Source: Natronosalvus hydrolyticus (lineage in GTDB: Archaea > Halobacteriota > Halobacteria > Halobacteriales > Natrialbaceae). From it: a stretch of DNA of 64,000 nucleotides. The notes beneath the pieces are model-generated. The model worked only from the letters and a program-made list of their open reading frames with translations, ran no database searches and was not told the DNA's origin. The stretch spans positions 62,001 through 126,000 of the forward strand of contig JAOPJZ010000006.1 in assembly GCA_025517525.1 (NCBI GenBank). The letters are read 5' to 3'. The translations under genes were made by a program, and so were the position numbers. This document shows, piece after piece, positions 26,355-35,272 of this stretch. Numbering within the stretch: the first letter of the stretch is position 1; each line of letters starts with the position of its first letter.

Positions 26355-26813
26355 ATGACTGGACACGCCCGTGGACAGACCGAGCCGCTAGCTGCACTCG
26401 GTGCAGTAGCAGTCGTTTGCCTCGCGGTGGGCCTCTACGCGGGGAGCCTAACCGGCGTTTCGACGAATACTGATCGAACGCTCGCCGAACCGACACTCGA
26501 CACAGTCTGGCAAACTACCGGCAGTGACGGCACGTACAATCCACACGACAGTCCCAACCCACTGGAAACAATCCCTCCCGAACAGTTACCGGACGGGAAA
26601 ACCGTCGCGATTACGGTAACGACCGGCGACGAACGAGCAGTGACTGTCGGCTCAGCCGTATACGTCCGCGGCCAGTACGTCGGCCCGACAGTTGCCGGGA
26701 ATCCGGACCTCGAGCGACCCTCGACGACCGACAGCCACAGTCGGCCGGTCCCAGTCGTCAACTGGGAACGTTCGGTTTCGACTGGCATCCTCACCGTGGA
26801 GGTCTGGGACTGA
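26355..26813 (+). CDS. pilin-like exported protein (DUF7285-like)
   Basis: A 152-residue protein. The N-terminus RGQTEPLAALGAVAVVCLAVGLYAG has a short charged head with a G-Q junction followed by one hydrophobic helix. This is the layout of class III (prepilin-type) signals, although the exact QxSxE motif is not present. The rest is a beta-rich extracytoplasmic domain (AVTVGSAVYVRGQYVG) without cysteines. It is the first of three genes with 1-base overlap or 2-base spacing, all sharing this N-terminal design. I remember it as DUF7285, a family found near archaeal secretion ATPase/membrane genes. Function inferred as minor pilin or surface protein. Confidence 0.65.
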   Translation: MTGHARGQTEPLAALGAVAVVCLAVGLYAGSLTGVSTNTDRTLAEPTLDTVWQTTGSDGTYNPHDSPNPLETIPPEQLPDGKTVAITVTTGDERAVTVGSAVYVRGQYVGPTVAGNPDLERPSTTDSHSRPVPVVNWERSVSTGILTVEVWD

Positions 26814-27736
26814 TGGCCGATACCCGCGCAATTAGCACTGTTCTCGACGTCGCTTTCTGTCTCCTCTTCGTCACTGCTGCCGTCGGCGTTGTTGGGATGT
26901 ACCTCGCTACTGACGAGGTAACACACGACACCCGCACGGCCGACCACGCGGCCGAAATCCTCGGTTCGACGACGATCAGTGTCGAATACTCGCTCGAAGA
27001 CGGACTCGATGCCTCAGAAGGACACGTGTTGGACGAACCAACCGAGTACGACGGACTCATTCGGACGATTCACGGCCCAATCGCAGGTGCGCTGGCCGAC
27101 GGTGCCGTCACCAATCTCTCGGTGAATGACCATCGGATCACCCACGAGACAGTTGGATACGATGACGCCATCGAAGGCCCGCTCGCGAACGAACTGCATG
27201 CAGTACCGGGCCGAACCGCCGTCACGGCGGCATGGATGCCGTATCCCGACGCCCCGCTCGAGGGAACACTTTCGGTCGGCGAAACACCGCCTCCAGACGC
27301 TGACGTAAGCACCGTCAGGCTGACCGTCCCGAGTTCATTCGCTTCGGCCTCCGTGCCAGATCGTGTCAATCTCAGCGCGGCACCGTCACAGCGGGCCGGC
27401 TTCGAATGGGTCGCAACGAACACCTCGGACGCCATCGTCGAGGGATACTTCCCACCGGGAGAGACCGCACTCGCTATCGAGCGGGGTGGGCTGGACGCCG
27501 ACCGAACAGTGTATCGGTACGAGCGCTTTGCCGACGCGCTCGACGGCGTCGAGGTCCGACATCTCGAGGATCATCTCGAACAATCGACGACGAACACGAC
27601 CGAATCCAACGCACTGCTTGCCGATGCACTCGCCGAGCAACTCGTCCTCGATCTGGAAGCACAGTACGATACGCCCGAAGCAGCACTCGAGTCGATTTCT
27701 ATCGGCGACGTAACCCTCGTCATCCGGGTCTGGTGA
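26813..27736 (+). CDS. pilin-like exported protein (DUF7284-like)
   Basis: A 307-residue protein. Its N-terminus RAISTVLDVAFCLLFVTAAVGVVG is again a short basic head and one hydrophobic helix. The body is acidic and mixed alpha/beta, with a Thr/Asn-rich stretch (STTNTTESN) around residues 260-268 that could be glycosylated. Its ATG overlaps the last base of the preceding stop codon, so translation is coupled. I associate it with DUF7284, which I recall only in haloarchaeal clusters with the neighbouring families. Role inferred as a component of a pilus-like or secretion assembly. Confidence 0.65.
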   Translation: MADTRAISTVLDVAFCLLFVTAAVGVVGMYLATDEVTHDTRTADHAAEILGSTTISVEYSLEDGLDASEGHVLDEPTEYDGLIRTIHGPIAGALADGAVTNLSVNDHRITHETVGYDDAIEGPLANELHAVPGRTAVTAAWMPYPDAPLEGTLSVGETPPPDADVSTVRLTVPSSFASASVPDRVNLSAAPSQRAGFEWVATNTSDAIVEGYFPPGETALAIERGGLDADRTVYRYERFADALDGVEVRHLEDHLEQSTTNTTESNALLADALAEQLVLDLEAQYDTPEAALESISIGDVTLVIRVW

Positions 27737-27738
27737 CG

Positions 27739-30700
27739 ATGAGGCGACCACACACTATTTCATTGGCAAGCGATGAGAGGGGCCGGATTCCCTTCGCACT
27801 GATCGGGGTCTTGTTGCTCGTCAGCAGCATCACGCTCGTCGGGGCCCTCGAGGCAAGGCCGACACCACAACCCGATGTCGATCCATCTATCGCGATGGAT
27901 CGCACGAACGCCGCAATCCAGACCGCCCTTCGCGACGCAACGCGGCGAGCAACTGACGACGCTGCCCGCAACCCGGTGTATAAACCCGCAAACAACTCCT
28001 ACGGAGCACTCCTCAACGCGAGTACCCACGACCAACAGTTCGAGAACTATCTCCGGTTGCTCATCTATCTCGAGGTGCAAGACGCCCTCGAGAACGCAGG
28101 TCAGGACATTCGCGGGACCCAAACTGTCGTCTCCGTTCCCCAGGCGACGAACGCATCGACGCTCGAGAACGGCATGAATCAAACGACCCTCGTCCGGCCG
28201 AGTTCGGGATTACTCGAGGTCACCATCGAGAACGTGACCACGACGGTGTACCGAGACGAGTCGGAAATTGCGTCCCAGACGAACGCTTATTCCGTGACGA
28301 TACCGACACCGATCTTCGAACTACAGTCGCGGACGGACGAGTACGAAGCGGCCCTCAATACCAACGTCCTCGATGGCAGCGGTTTCGGTCGACAGTTCAG
28401 TGGACGATTGTATCCGATCGCCTGGGTACGCGGCTACGCCCAGTACGGCGGGATGCCGGTGTCTGAAGTCATTAGTAATCGACACGTCGAGGTTACCGCA
28501 AACAGTGCCGCGTTTGCGACACAGGAAGCCGTGTTCGGATCGAAGGACCCCGATGGCAGCGATGCAATGCGCCAGGCCTGGCTCTGTCTCGCGGCGACCG
28601 ACGCCGACGAACTGTACGGCGGCTACAACGACGGGGACTCACCCAGAATCGATAGCGACGACGTCTGTGACAATCTCCAGTACGTCTACGGCGACCAGGT
28701 CGGCGGCGACCCACCCGATGCCCCGTCACTGCAGGACATCGCCGGTCACGCACCGGGGATGGACGAAGACTTGACCGTTGCCGTGAGCGAGAGTGCTTAC
28801 GTTCCGATGCGACACCTCTTCGACGACCAACATACCCACGGACTCCCCAACGCGTTCGATCGGGTGTATACGGTTGACGTCGCCTCGAGCGTCGACGTTA
28901 CCGAAGCGACGACCAGGAACCGACCCACACCACCGGATGAGGGCGACTACTGGGAACGCTACTGGATATCCGAGCCGGAATATCTCGAGACGACGGTCGA
29001 ATACGCCAACGTCACAGCCCACGGCGAGGAATCGGCGTACTACACCTACGACGCAACGGTCGTCAACGAGTTCGAACGGAAAGCCAGCTGGAACGACACG
29101 CGAACGGATTCCCGTGAGCGAATCGTAACGAACGCGTCTACCTGGCACGAGTTCGATGTCCACATCCGGCTGTACGAGGACAGCCACAGCCCGCACTCGC
29201 TGGTGCGGAACACCGAGCAGTATGGCATCAAGACCAAGTACAACAGTACCGATATCGGCGTGTACTCGAGCGACTTTAGCGACGTTCCCGACAAAGCCGC
29301 AGCCGAATTCGTGGGTGGTCGGACGACCCAGTACTTTGGCGACATGCTGGGTGAAACTGCCTGGGGGATAACGAGTGCAGCCGAGTTCGAGGCGGCCCTC
29401 GATATCCCGGACACCGAACGCATCGATGCTGACTACGAGTACGGAAAACTGGAGGCCGACGTGGTCGAGGATCTGGTGGACCTACAGCCAGAACTGGCGG
29501 CTATCGAAGTGACGTTCGAGCGCCACGAAATGATCAAAGGGCCGGACGAAAGCGGACCGGTCGAAGAGCTACTGGGAATCGTCGAAGCCGAACGTGACGC
29601 AATGCTCGAGCGTTCGAGTCCGTACGAAGATCCGGCGGAGAAAGCCCACTACGAGGCGCGACTGGGCTATTACGAGCTGTTGATCGAGGACCTCGAGCGA
29701 GTAGCCGACGCCCACAACGAGGTCATGACTGGGCTAGATGACGAGCTCACGGATGTCAATTCAGCCCTCAGCGACGCGACGCAGTATATGCAGGAGGCGA
29801 TGAGCGCGTCGGATCCAGAACCGGGGCAGATAGACGATGTGCCGCTTTTAGACGACCTCGAGTACGAAATCTCGGGTTCGCCTTCGTACCTCGTCACGGA
29901 GAACGTGTCGGCGACAGATGTGCCCGCCGTCGACGGTAACGAGACGTTCGTCCCGATGTCGACCAAGAACTCGAACTTTTTCTCGATACCGTACGATACG
30001 GTGATGACGGGAATTCTCTCGAGGATTCCGAAGTTGAATATGGGTGACGAAGAGGAACGCATACCGATGCAGACGGCCGGTGAGACGTTGCGAGCCGCTA
30101 TGTTGGCTGAAGAGTTGGGAGCCGACGTTGGGGATGATGTGGCCGATTTAGAAGGCGAGGTAGCAGATTCAATAGACATGATTGGTTTTTATGTTTGGTC
30201 AAATGTGTATAATGAATTAGATATTGGCAATGATCCAGGTATATTTGAACCACATTATATGAAAGAAGCACTGGAAGAGTGGCCAACGATAGACCAACAG
30301 GCAGTAGCCATTGGAAAGGGTGAAGCAACAGACGCAATTGTAGAGGAAATTATCGAGACGTACAAAGATGAATATCCCGATGAATATAAGAATAGAAATG
30401 AAGTTTGGGAAGCCAAGATCGAATCTGTAGCACGACCAATTGTTATTGAGACTATTGGGGAACAAACAGTGGATATAGAGAGTACAATTGAGGATTTGGA
30501 TGCGAATATACGTGACGAAGTGAGTGAAATTACAGATAATGTGATAGAAGAACGTTTACGACAAGCAGAAATTGTTGGTGAGGATGGAGAAATCGAGATT
30601 AGCGATGAGGCAGAGTGGTTAACCGGAGACGCTCCAAAACGTGTTCCAGCCGGAATTCCACTGTTACCACTTCCTGGATATTGGATAGCAACGGGAAATG

Positions 30701-31005
30701 TATGGGATGTAAACGTGCTTGCAGCTTACACCCGCTTCGAAGTATCTACAAATAGCGGCTCACCCACTACATTTACCGAAACAACATACGTGAGAGAACA
30801 GACGAATATTACTAAACAAATTAATGGAGATGAGATTGAGTTAGGACATAATACGAAAATAGGGTTTGAGACGAGGACAGTCGTTGTAATTATTGTTCCT
30901 CCAGGTGGACAGGGTGTCGGAGATCGAACGGGTACGCGAGATCAATGCACTCTTTCATGGCCTGAAATTGGATATGTTGCTAAGATAGATGTAAATGGCT
31001 GTTAA
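27739..31005 (+). CDS. large pilin-like surface protein (DUF7286-like) with an AT-rich 3' part
   Basis: A 1088-residue protein from the ATG at 27739, 2 bases after the previous stop codon. The N-terminus DERGRIPFALIGVLLLVSSITLVGALE is a prepilin-like hydrophobic helix. The long extracellular part is acidic and has many N-x-S/T sites (NATNASTLENGMNQT region), helical stretches near residues 580-700 and no obvious repeat. From about base 30150 (residue ~804) the coding DNA changes abruptly to AT-rich codons with more Lys and Ile. The reading frame stays open and the protein remains acidic, so the gene is probably expressed, but the C-terminal ~285 residues look acquired separately. I recall the family as DUF7286. 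Function unknown. Confidence 0.65.
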   Translation: MRRPHTISLASDERGRIPFALIGVLLLVSSITLVGALEARPTPQPDVDPSIAMDRTNAAIQTALRDATRRATDDAARNPVYKPANNSYGALLNASTHDQQFENYLRLLIYLEVQDALENAGQDIRGTQTVVSVPQATNASTLENGMNQTTLVRPSSGLLEVTIENVTTTVYRDESEIASQTNAYSVTIPTPIFELQSRTDEYEAALNTNVLDGSGFGRQFSGRLYPIAWVRGYAQYGGMPVSEVISNRHVEVTANSAAFATQEAVFGSKDPDGSDAMRQAWLCLAATDADELYGGYNDGDSPRIDSDDVCDNLQYVYGDQVGGDPPDAPSLQDIAGHAPGMDEDLTVAVSESAYVPMRHLFDDQHTHGLPNAFDRVYTVDVASSVDVTEATTRNRPTPPDEGDYWERYWISEPEYLETTVEYANVTAHGEESAYYTYDATVVNEFERKASWNDTRTDSRERIVTNASTWHEFDVHIRLYEDSHSPHSLVRNTEQYGIKTKYNSTDIGVYSSDFSDVPDKAAAEFVGGRTTQYFGDMLGETAWGITSAAEFEAALDIPDTERIDADYEYGKLEADVVEDLVDLQPELAAIEVTFERHEMIKGPDESGPVEELLGIVEAERDAMLERSSPYEDPAEKAHYEARLGYYELLIEDLERVADAHNEVMTGLDDELTDVNSALSDATQYMQEAMSASDPEPGQIDDVPLLDDLEYEISGSPSYLVTENVSATDVPAVDGNETFVPMSTKNSNFFSIPYDTVMTGILSRIPKLNMGDEEERIPMQTAGETLRAAMLAEELGADVGDDVADLEGEVADSIDMIGFYVWSNVYNELDIGNDPGIFEPHYMKEALEEWPTIDQQAVAIGKGEATDAIVEEIIETYKDEYPDEYKNRNEVWEAKIESVARPIVIETIGEQTVDIESTIEDLDANIRDEVSEITDNVIEERLRQAEIVGEDGEIEISDEAEWLTGDAPKRVPAGIPLLPLPGYWIATGNVWDVNVLAAYTRFEVSTNSGSPTTFTETTYVREQTNITKQINGDEIELGHNTKIGFETRTVVVIIVPPGGQGVGDRTGTRDQCTLSWPEIGYVAKIDVNGC

Positions 31006-31871
31006 AATGTATAGAATCCGAAACCGACGTGAAGTGTCTATCCAAGAGCGTACAGGTTACCGTTTCGCGAACTTACAATTAACATCTCGTCTATAACTGC
31101 GATCTCACCTCTTACTGATCCTATTGATTCGTGCCTCCAAATTTCCTCTCCAGTATTTATATTCAAACAGTGGACTCCTTCAGATGAACCGGTATATAAT
31201 CGATTTCGAGTTAAAGAAATACTAGCCTTTCCACCACCATATTCAACGTTCCATATTTTCTCACCGGTCTTTTCATCAAGACAAACGATCCCTTTTTTAG
31301 TGCCTGCTATCACATATCCTGGGTAATATGAAATAGATGATAAAACAAATGCTCCGACATCTTGCTCCCACTGGATTTCCCCACTGTCTTTATTTAATCC
31401 AAAGATGCTCTCAGATGACTGGGTCCCAACATAGATCATTTTGTCGCCAATCGCCAGTCCCATCGTCCACTGATCCAGTTGGGCAGTCCACTCTCGCTCT
31501 TTGGTTTCTAAATTAATTGCATATGCGTCAGGATTTCTACCAACTGCATAAAGCATATTTTCTGATAGGCCTATGGTTTTGCGACCTCTATACCCAATTT
31601 CTATATTCCAATTGATTTCACCATCATTCAAGTCAATACTGTAGACAAATCCCTCATCTGTATTGGCATAAATTTGGCCACCTGATATAGTGGGACTACC
31701 AGTGATTTGGCGATGGTATGCATTGGTGGCCCATTCCAATTCACCAGTCCTTCTTGTCACTACAAATTGGCCACCGGAACCAGTATTCCCACAAATGATT
31801 TCTTCAGCAACTGCAATGGTACCATTCATTAACTTTACTGGAAGTTCAGTCGACCACCGTTCACTCCCATC
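30150..31871. other. AT-rich block spanning the 3' halves of two convergent genes
   Basis: A hand count of one 60-base line (30181-30240) gives 18 G+C, against 34 of 60 at 29101-29160 in the same gene; 31561-31620 gives 22. CTCGAG, found every few hundred bases or closer elsewhere, is absent between 30018-30023 and 31872-31877. The block covers about residues 804-1088 of the large pilin-like protein and about residues 131-408 of the PQQ lipoprotein. Boundaries are approximate. Confidence 0.75.
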
Positions 31872-32264
31872 CTCGAGATCAACAGCGTACAGCATCCAAT
31901 CCCGATCCCCAATATATGCGACTCCATCAACGACCGCAGCGCCTGCAGTGAAACTCGAGTCAGTTTCAAAAACCCACTTCTCACTCACCGGACCAGTCGG
32001 ACCAGTCGCGGTTGGATGATAACCCGTATTCTCGAGGTCGACGCCTGCCATTGGCCACTCGGAACTCGAGAGTTGGCCTCCTGTATCTAATATACCGTCA
32101 GCATCATCGCCGCCACCCGACGCGCTCCCGTCATCGCCCAACGGCGATTCGGTGGTCGTCGAATTGTTCGTACTCGCGTCATCGCTCCTGCTGCAGCCGG
32201 CAACACAGCCAATTCCAGCACCGGCGAACGTTGCAAGCCACTGTCGTCGTGTCCGTTCGACCAT
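31038..32264 (-). CDS. PQQ-like beta-propeller lipoprotein
   Basis: A 408-residue exported protein. The signal TRRQWLATFAGAGIGCVAGC has a twin arginine and a lipobox with Cys24, so it should leave by Tat and be lipid-anchored. A Ser/Thr/Asp/Gly-rich linker (residues 25-65) leads to a propeller of seven or so repeats, each with a W-x-x-x-x or DxxTGExxW type blade end (e.g. LEDGSERW, NDGEINW, KTGEKIW, NTGEEIW). Such propellers usually scaffold protein interactions, as in BamB. No cofactor site can be claimed. It is convergent with the large pilin-like gene, and its 3' two-thirds lie in the AT-rich block while its 5' part has normal composition. Confidence 0.85.
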   Translation of the reverse strand: MVERTRRQWLATFAGAGIGCVAGCSRSDDASTNNSTTTESPLGDDGSASGGGDDADGILDTGGQLSSSEWPMAGVDLENTGYHPTATGPTGPVSEKWVFETDSSFTAGAAVVDGVAYIGDRDWMLYAVDLEDGSERWSTELPVKLMNGTIAVAEEIICGNTGSGGQFVVTRRTGELEWATNAYHRQITGSPTISGGQIYANTDEGFVYSIDLNDGEINWNIEIGYRGRKTIGLSENMLYAVGRNPDAYAINLETKEREWTAQLDQWTMGLAIGDKMIYVGTQSSESIFGLNKDSGEIQWEQDVGAFVLSSISYYPGYVIAGTKKGIVCLDEKTGEKIWNVEYGGGKASISLTRNRLYTGSSEGVHCLNINTGEEIWRHESIGSVRGEIAVIDEMLIVSSRNGNLYALG

Positions 32265-32389
32265 TAAACGCTCAGTTGAGTTATTATGATAAGTAACTAT
32301 TGAATTAAATTAAGTTGGTTTGGGTGGTCGTCAGCCCCACTCGAGGCACAATAGCAATCACTTTGAGTTGGGCGAATCGAAAGTTCGGT

Positions 32390-32827
32390 ATGTTCTACGC
32401 CCAGCGGATGGATGTCCCTGAAACACCAGCCGCGCTTCGAGAGGAATACGATACCCAACTCGAGGACACACTTGAGAGGACAGCGTTCGACGCCCAGGAA
32501 ACGGTTTCGACCACTGAGACGACAGTGGAGATTGGCGACGTCATCTCCCGTTTCGAGGAGCGGTCATCAGACATTTCTCTCGAGGAGGCAGCAGCAATCC
32601 AGTCTCTCGAGGACGGTGAACCCGACCCGGATACCATCATCGAAATCGCATGCGAACACTTGCTGTTGGGAATGACGACAGCCGTGCTCGACGTCGATAC
32701 GCTCGCGAGCGAACTCGAGATCGACCTCGATGCGAAGGAAGTACAACAAAAAATCGAACGGAGAGCGCCGATGACCTTCGACGAGTACGTGCATATCCAA
32801 CACGCGATCGTTAGTCGATCCAGATAG
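32390..32827 (+). CDS. small acidic haloarchaeal protein (DUF5791-like)
   Basis: A 145-residue, mostly helical, acidic cytoplasmic protein. The start at the ATG 32390 (MFYAQRMDVPETPAALR) is chosen because the family, as I recall it, begins with this type of sequence; ATG 32408 is an alternative. The motif LLLGMTTAVLDVDTLA is followed by ELDAKEVQQKIE-type helices and APMTFDEYVHIQHAI. There is no known catalytic motif. It follows the divergent lipoprotein gene and precedes an epimerase gene. Function unknown. Confidence 0.65.
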   Translation: MFYAQRMDVPETPAALREEYDTQLEDTLERTAFDAQETVSTTETTVEIGDVISRFEERSSDISLEEAAAIQSLEDGEPDPDTIIEIACEHLLLGMTTAVLDVDTLASELEIDLDAKEVQQKIERRAPMTFDEYVHIQHAIVSRSR

Positions 32828-32918
32828 CCAATCTCTTTACCGTCTCACTTGCTGATTCGTCCCCTTCCGAGAACGTATGCTCACCGCTGAACGCAGCCTC
32901 TTCGGCGAGAACATAGCC

Positions 32919-32926
32919 GTTATACT
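32919..32926 (+). promoter_or_regulatory. TATA element for the SDR epimerase gene
   Basis: GTTATACT lies 22-29 bases before the ATG at 32948. Confidence 0.5.
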
Positions 32927-32947
32927 CGTTGGCTCCCGACTTCGAGT

Positions 32948-33847
32948 ATGGACGTTGCTATTCTCGGCTGCGGGTACGTCGGTCTCGAGCTAGGCCGGCA
33001 GTTGACTGAGCAGAGCCATACGGTGTACGGCGTTCGACGCTCGGATGAGGGTATCGCGGCAATCGAAAAGGCAGGGTTCGAGGCTGTGGAGGCCGACATC
33101 ACTGATCGCGGAGACCTCGAGCGAGTGCCAGACGTGGATGTCGTCGTCTTTGCGGCCAGCAGTGGTGGCCGTGGTGCCGATGCAGCACGCGAGGTTTACG
33201 TCGACGGACTCGAAACCGCTATCGACGCGTTCGGAAGCCGTGAAACGACGCCCGACCGACTCGTCTACACGTCGTCGACCGGCGTACATGGAGACCACGA
33301 CGGCCAGTGGGTCGACGAAACGACACCGATCGAGCCAACCACGGAAAAGACAGCCGTCCTCGCCGAGGCCGAGCGAATTACACTCGAGAGACCGGCCGAA
33401 TACGGTTTCGACGGAACGGTTGCGCGGTATGCAGGGCTGTACGGTCCCGACCGATATCGTCTCGAGCGCTATCTCGAGGGGCCGGTGACCGAAGGCTACC
33501 TCAATATGGTCCACCGAGACGACGCTTCAGGGGCCGTTCGGTACGTCCTCGAGGAAGATGCGGCCCGAAACGCAGTGATACAGGTCGTGGACGACGAGCC
33601 CGTTTCGAAGTGGGCGTTTGCCGATTGGCTGGCTGCCGAATGCGGTGTCGAAACACCGCCGAAACGAACGAAAGCGGAGCGTCTCGAAGCGGGCGACCTC
33701 CCGGAAGCGGCACGACGACGAATTCTGACGAGTAAACGGTGTTCGAACGAGCGGTTACGTGAACTGGGCTATCAGTTCGCGTATCCGACGTTCAGGGAAG
33801 GATATCGAGAAGCCATAGATGGCTTTCGGTCGAATCAGCCGCTATAA
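32948..33847 (+). CDS. NAD-dependent epimerase/dehydratase-like (extended SDR) protein
   Basis: A 299-residue Rossmann-fold protein. The nucleotide-binding motif is GCGYVGLELG (residues 7-16), a variant of GxxGxxG seen in SDRs related to YeeZ/YlbE-type sugar or uncharacterised reductases. VFAASSGG and LVYTSSTGVHG are the next core strands, and RYAGLYGP marks the substrate pocket. The usual YxxxK is not obvious near the expected place (PTTEKTAVLAEAE gives a Lys but no Tyr four before it). Dehydrogenase activity is therefore uncertain, as in other atypical SDRs. It has its own promoter; substrate unknown. Confidence 0.75.
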   Translation: MDVAILGCGYVGLELGRQLTEQSHTVYGVRRSDEGIAAIEKAGFEAVEADITDRGDLERVPDVDVVVFAASSGGRGADAAREVYVDGLETAIDAFGSRETTPDRLVYTSSTGVHGDHDGQWVDETTPIEPTTEKTAVLAEAERITLERPAEYGFDGTVARYAGLYGPDRYRLERYLEGPVTEGYLNMVHRDDASGAVRYVLEEDAARNAVIQVVDDEPVSKWAFADWLAAECGVETPPKRTKAERLEAGDLPEAARRRILTSKRCSNERLRELGYQFAYPTFREGYREAIDGFRSNQPL

Positions 33848-33921
33848 CGCCAGAAATCGTCTTTTGCGGACGCAGTGAAGCTGAGGGCAACCTTCTTGGT
33901 TATTCACTTTGAGTGTGGCGT

Positions 33922-35202
33922 ATGGGCACCCGGGGAGGTTTAGTGTTCGATTCCGTGACCGGGACTGAACGTGCGTTATGTGGAGACGTATGTCTGTCCT
34001 CACCCCTCGGATCGTACGCGCAGGTCCAAACCAGGCAGTCGTCTATTTTCGATGCTGCACTCGTACCGACGGTCGTCGACACGATACAGGAGATGGATCC
34101 ACTCATCCTCTCGCTCGGTGTCATCGGACTGGTCGCACTGATTCTCGGGAGTTGGTGGGTACTTCGGTGGTTTACCAGAGCCCCGGGGAATCGACTCCAA
34201 CGGATACTGGGGAATCAGGATGAAGTGACGATACTGATGCACCCGAATCCGGATCCGGATGCAATGGCAACAGCGATGGGTGTCGGGGCAATTGCTGAAT
34301 CTGTCGACACGGACGTGACACTCCAATTCCCCGGGGAGATTCGCCATCAGGAAAACCGTGCGTTCAGGACGGTGCTCGAGCTTGAACTCGATCGCGTCGA
34401 ATCGGCGTCCGATCTCGAGTCGGATGCCGTTGTCCTCGTCGATCACAACACGCCTCGAGGCTTCACCGGATCACAGATGGTCGAACCGATTGCAGTTATC
34501 GACCACCACCCGGGCAACGGAGCCGGAACGGTTTTTACTGACGTTCGAACCGATTACGGGGCCGCCTCGACGATCATCGTCGAGTACCTCGAGGACATGG
34601 GTGCAAAACGAGAAGACGAAGAGACGAACGGGAATCGACTCCTCCTCACAGCCGAGATCGCGACGGGGTTGTTGTACGGAATTCTATCCGACACGAACCA
34701 TCTGACGAAGGGGTGTTCGGCGGCCGATTTCAAGGCAGCCTCGTATCTATTCCCTTCGATCGACGAGGACCAACTGGACCGCATCGCGAATCCGCAGGTG
34801 AGCGACGACGTTCTCCAGATCAAAGCCGAGGCGATTCGGAAAAAGCGGATTCAGGGTGCCTTTGGTATCTGTGACGTCGGCGATATCGGCAACGTGGATG
34901 CGATTCCACAGGCCGCAGACGAGTTGATGCACCTCGAAGGCGTGACGGCGGTGGTCGTCTACGGCGAAAACGACGGGACGATTCACCTCTCTGGACGTTC
35001 CCGAGACGACCGCGTACACATGGGTGAAGCTCTTCGCCACGCCGTAAGCGACATTCCGATGGCGAACGCTGGTGGCCACGCACGCATGGGTGGTGGGCAG
35101 GTGTCGGTCGATCACATGAACGGAATCGGCCCGTCCGACGGTGTGAGCAAAACCGAGTTCGAAGAACGGTTGTTCGCGGCGATGGCCGGCGAACGGTCGT
35201 AA
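33922..35202 (+). CDS. membrane-anchored DHH family phosphoesterase (NrnA/GdpP-type core)
   Basis: Predicted Mn-dependent phosphodiesterase for small nucleotides such as nanoRNA, pAp or cyclic dinucleotides. Using the ATG at 33922 it has about 426 residues. A hydrophobic helix (LILSLGVIGLVALILGSWWVL) near residues 62-82 anchors it. The DHH domain has HPNPDPDAMA, VLVDHN and VIDHHPGNG, and the DHHA1 domain has GGHARMGGGQ. ATGs at 33913 and 34093 are alternative starts. The 33922 start lies about 20-26 bases after a GGTTATTC element, the leaderless distance. All metal-binding motifs are present. Substrate is not determinable from sequence. Confidence 0.88.
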   Translation: MGTRGGLVFDSVTGTERALCGDVCLSSPLGSYAQVQTRQSSIFDAALVPTVVDTIQEMDPLILSLGVIGLVALILGSWWVLRWFTRAPGNRLQRILGNQDEVTILMHPNPDPDAMATAMGVGAIAESVDTDVTLQFPGEIRHQENRAFRTVLELELDRVESASDLESDAVVLVDHNTPRGFTGSQMVEPIAVIDHHPGNGAGTVFTDVRTDYGAASTIIVEYLEDMGAKREDEETNGNRLLLTAEIATGLLYGILSDTNHLTKGCSAADFKAASYLFPSIDEDQLDRIANPQVSDDVLQIKAEAIRKKRIQGAFGICDVGDIGNVDAIPQAADELMHLEGVTAVVVYGENDGTIHLSGRSRDDRVHMGEALRHAVSDIPMANAGGHARMGGGQVSVDHMNGIGPSDGVSKTEFEERLFAAMAGERS

Positions 35203-35242
35203 AACAGTGGGGGATACGCGCCCCCGAATCTCGAGAGTCGTA

Positions 35243-35248
35243 CTTATA
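35243..35248 (+). promoter_or_regulatory. TATA element for the aldo-keto reductase gene
   Basis: CTTATA lies 25-30 bases before the ATG at 35273, which also fixes that start. Confidence 0.55.
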
Positions 35249-35272
35249 CGCTGCAGGGCCAAAACCCCAGCC

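Noticed and set aside
29670..30465. Minus-strand frames inside the AT-rich part of the large pilin-like gene (e.g. 30098-30337)
   Set aside because: They are short and overlapping, with unusual composition caused by the AT-rich block. The sense frame stays open throughout.
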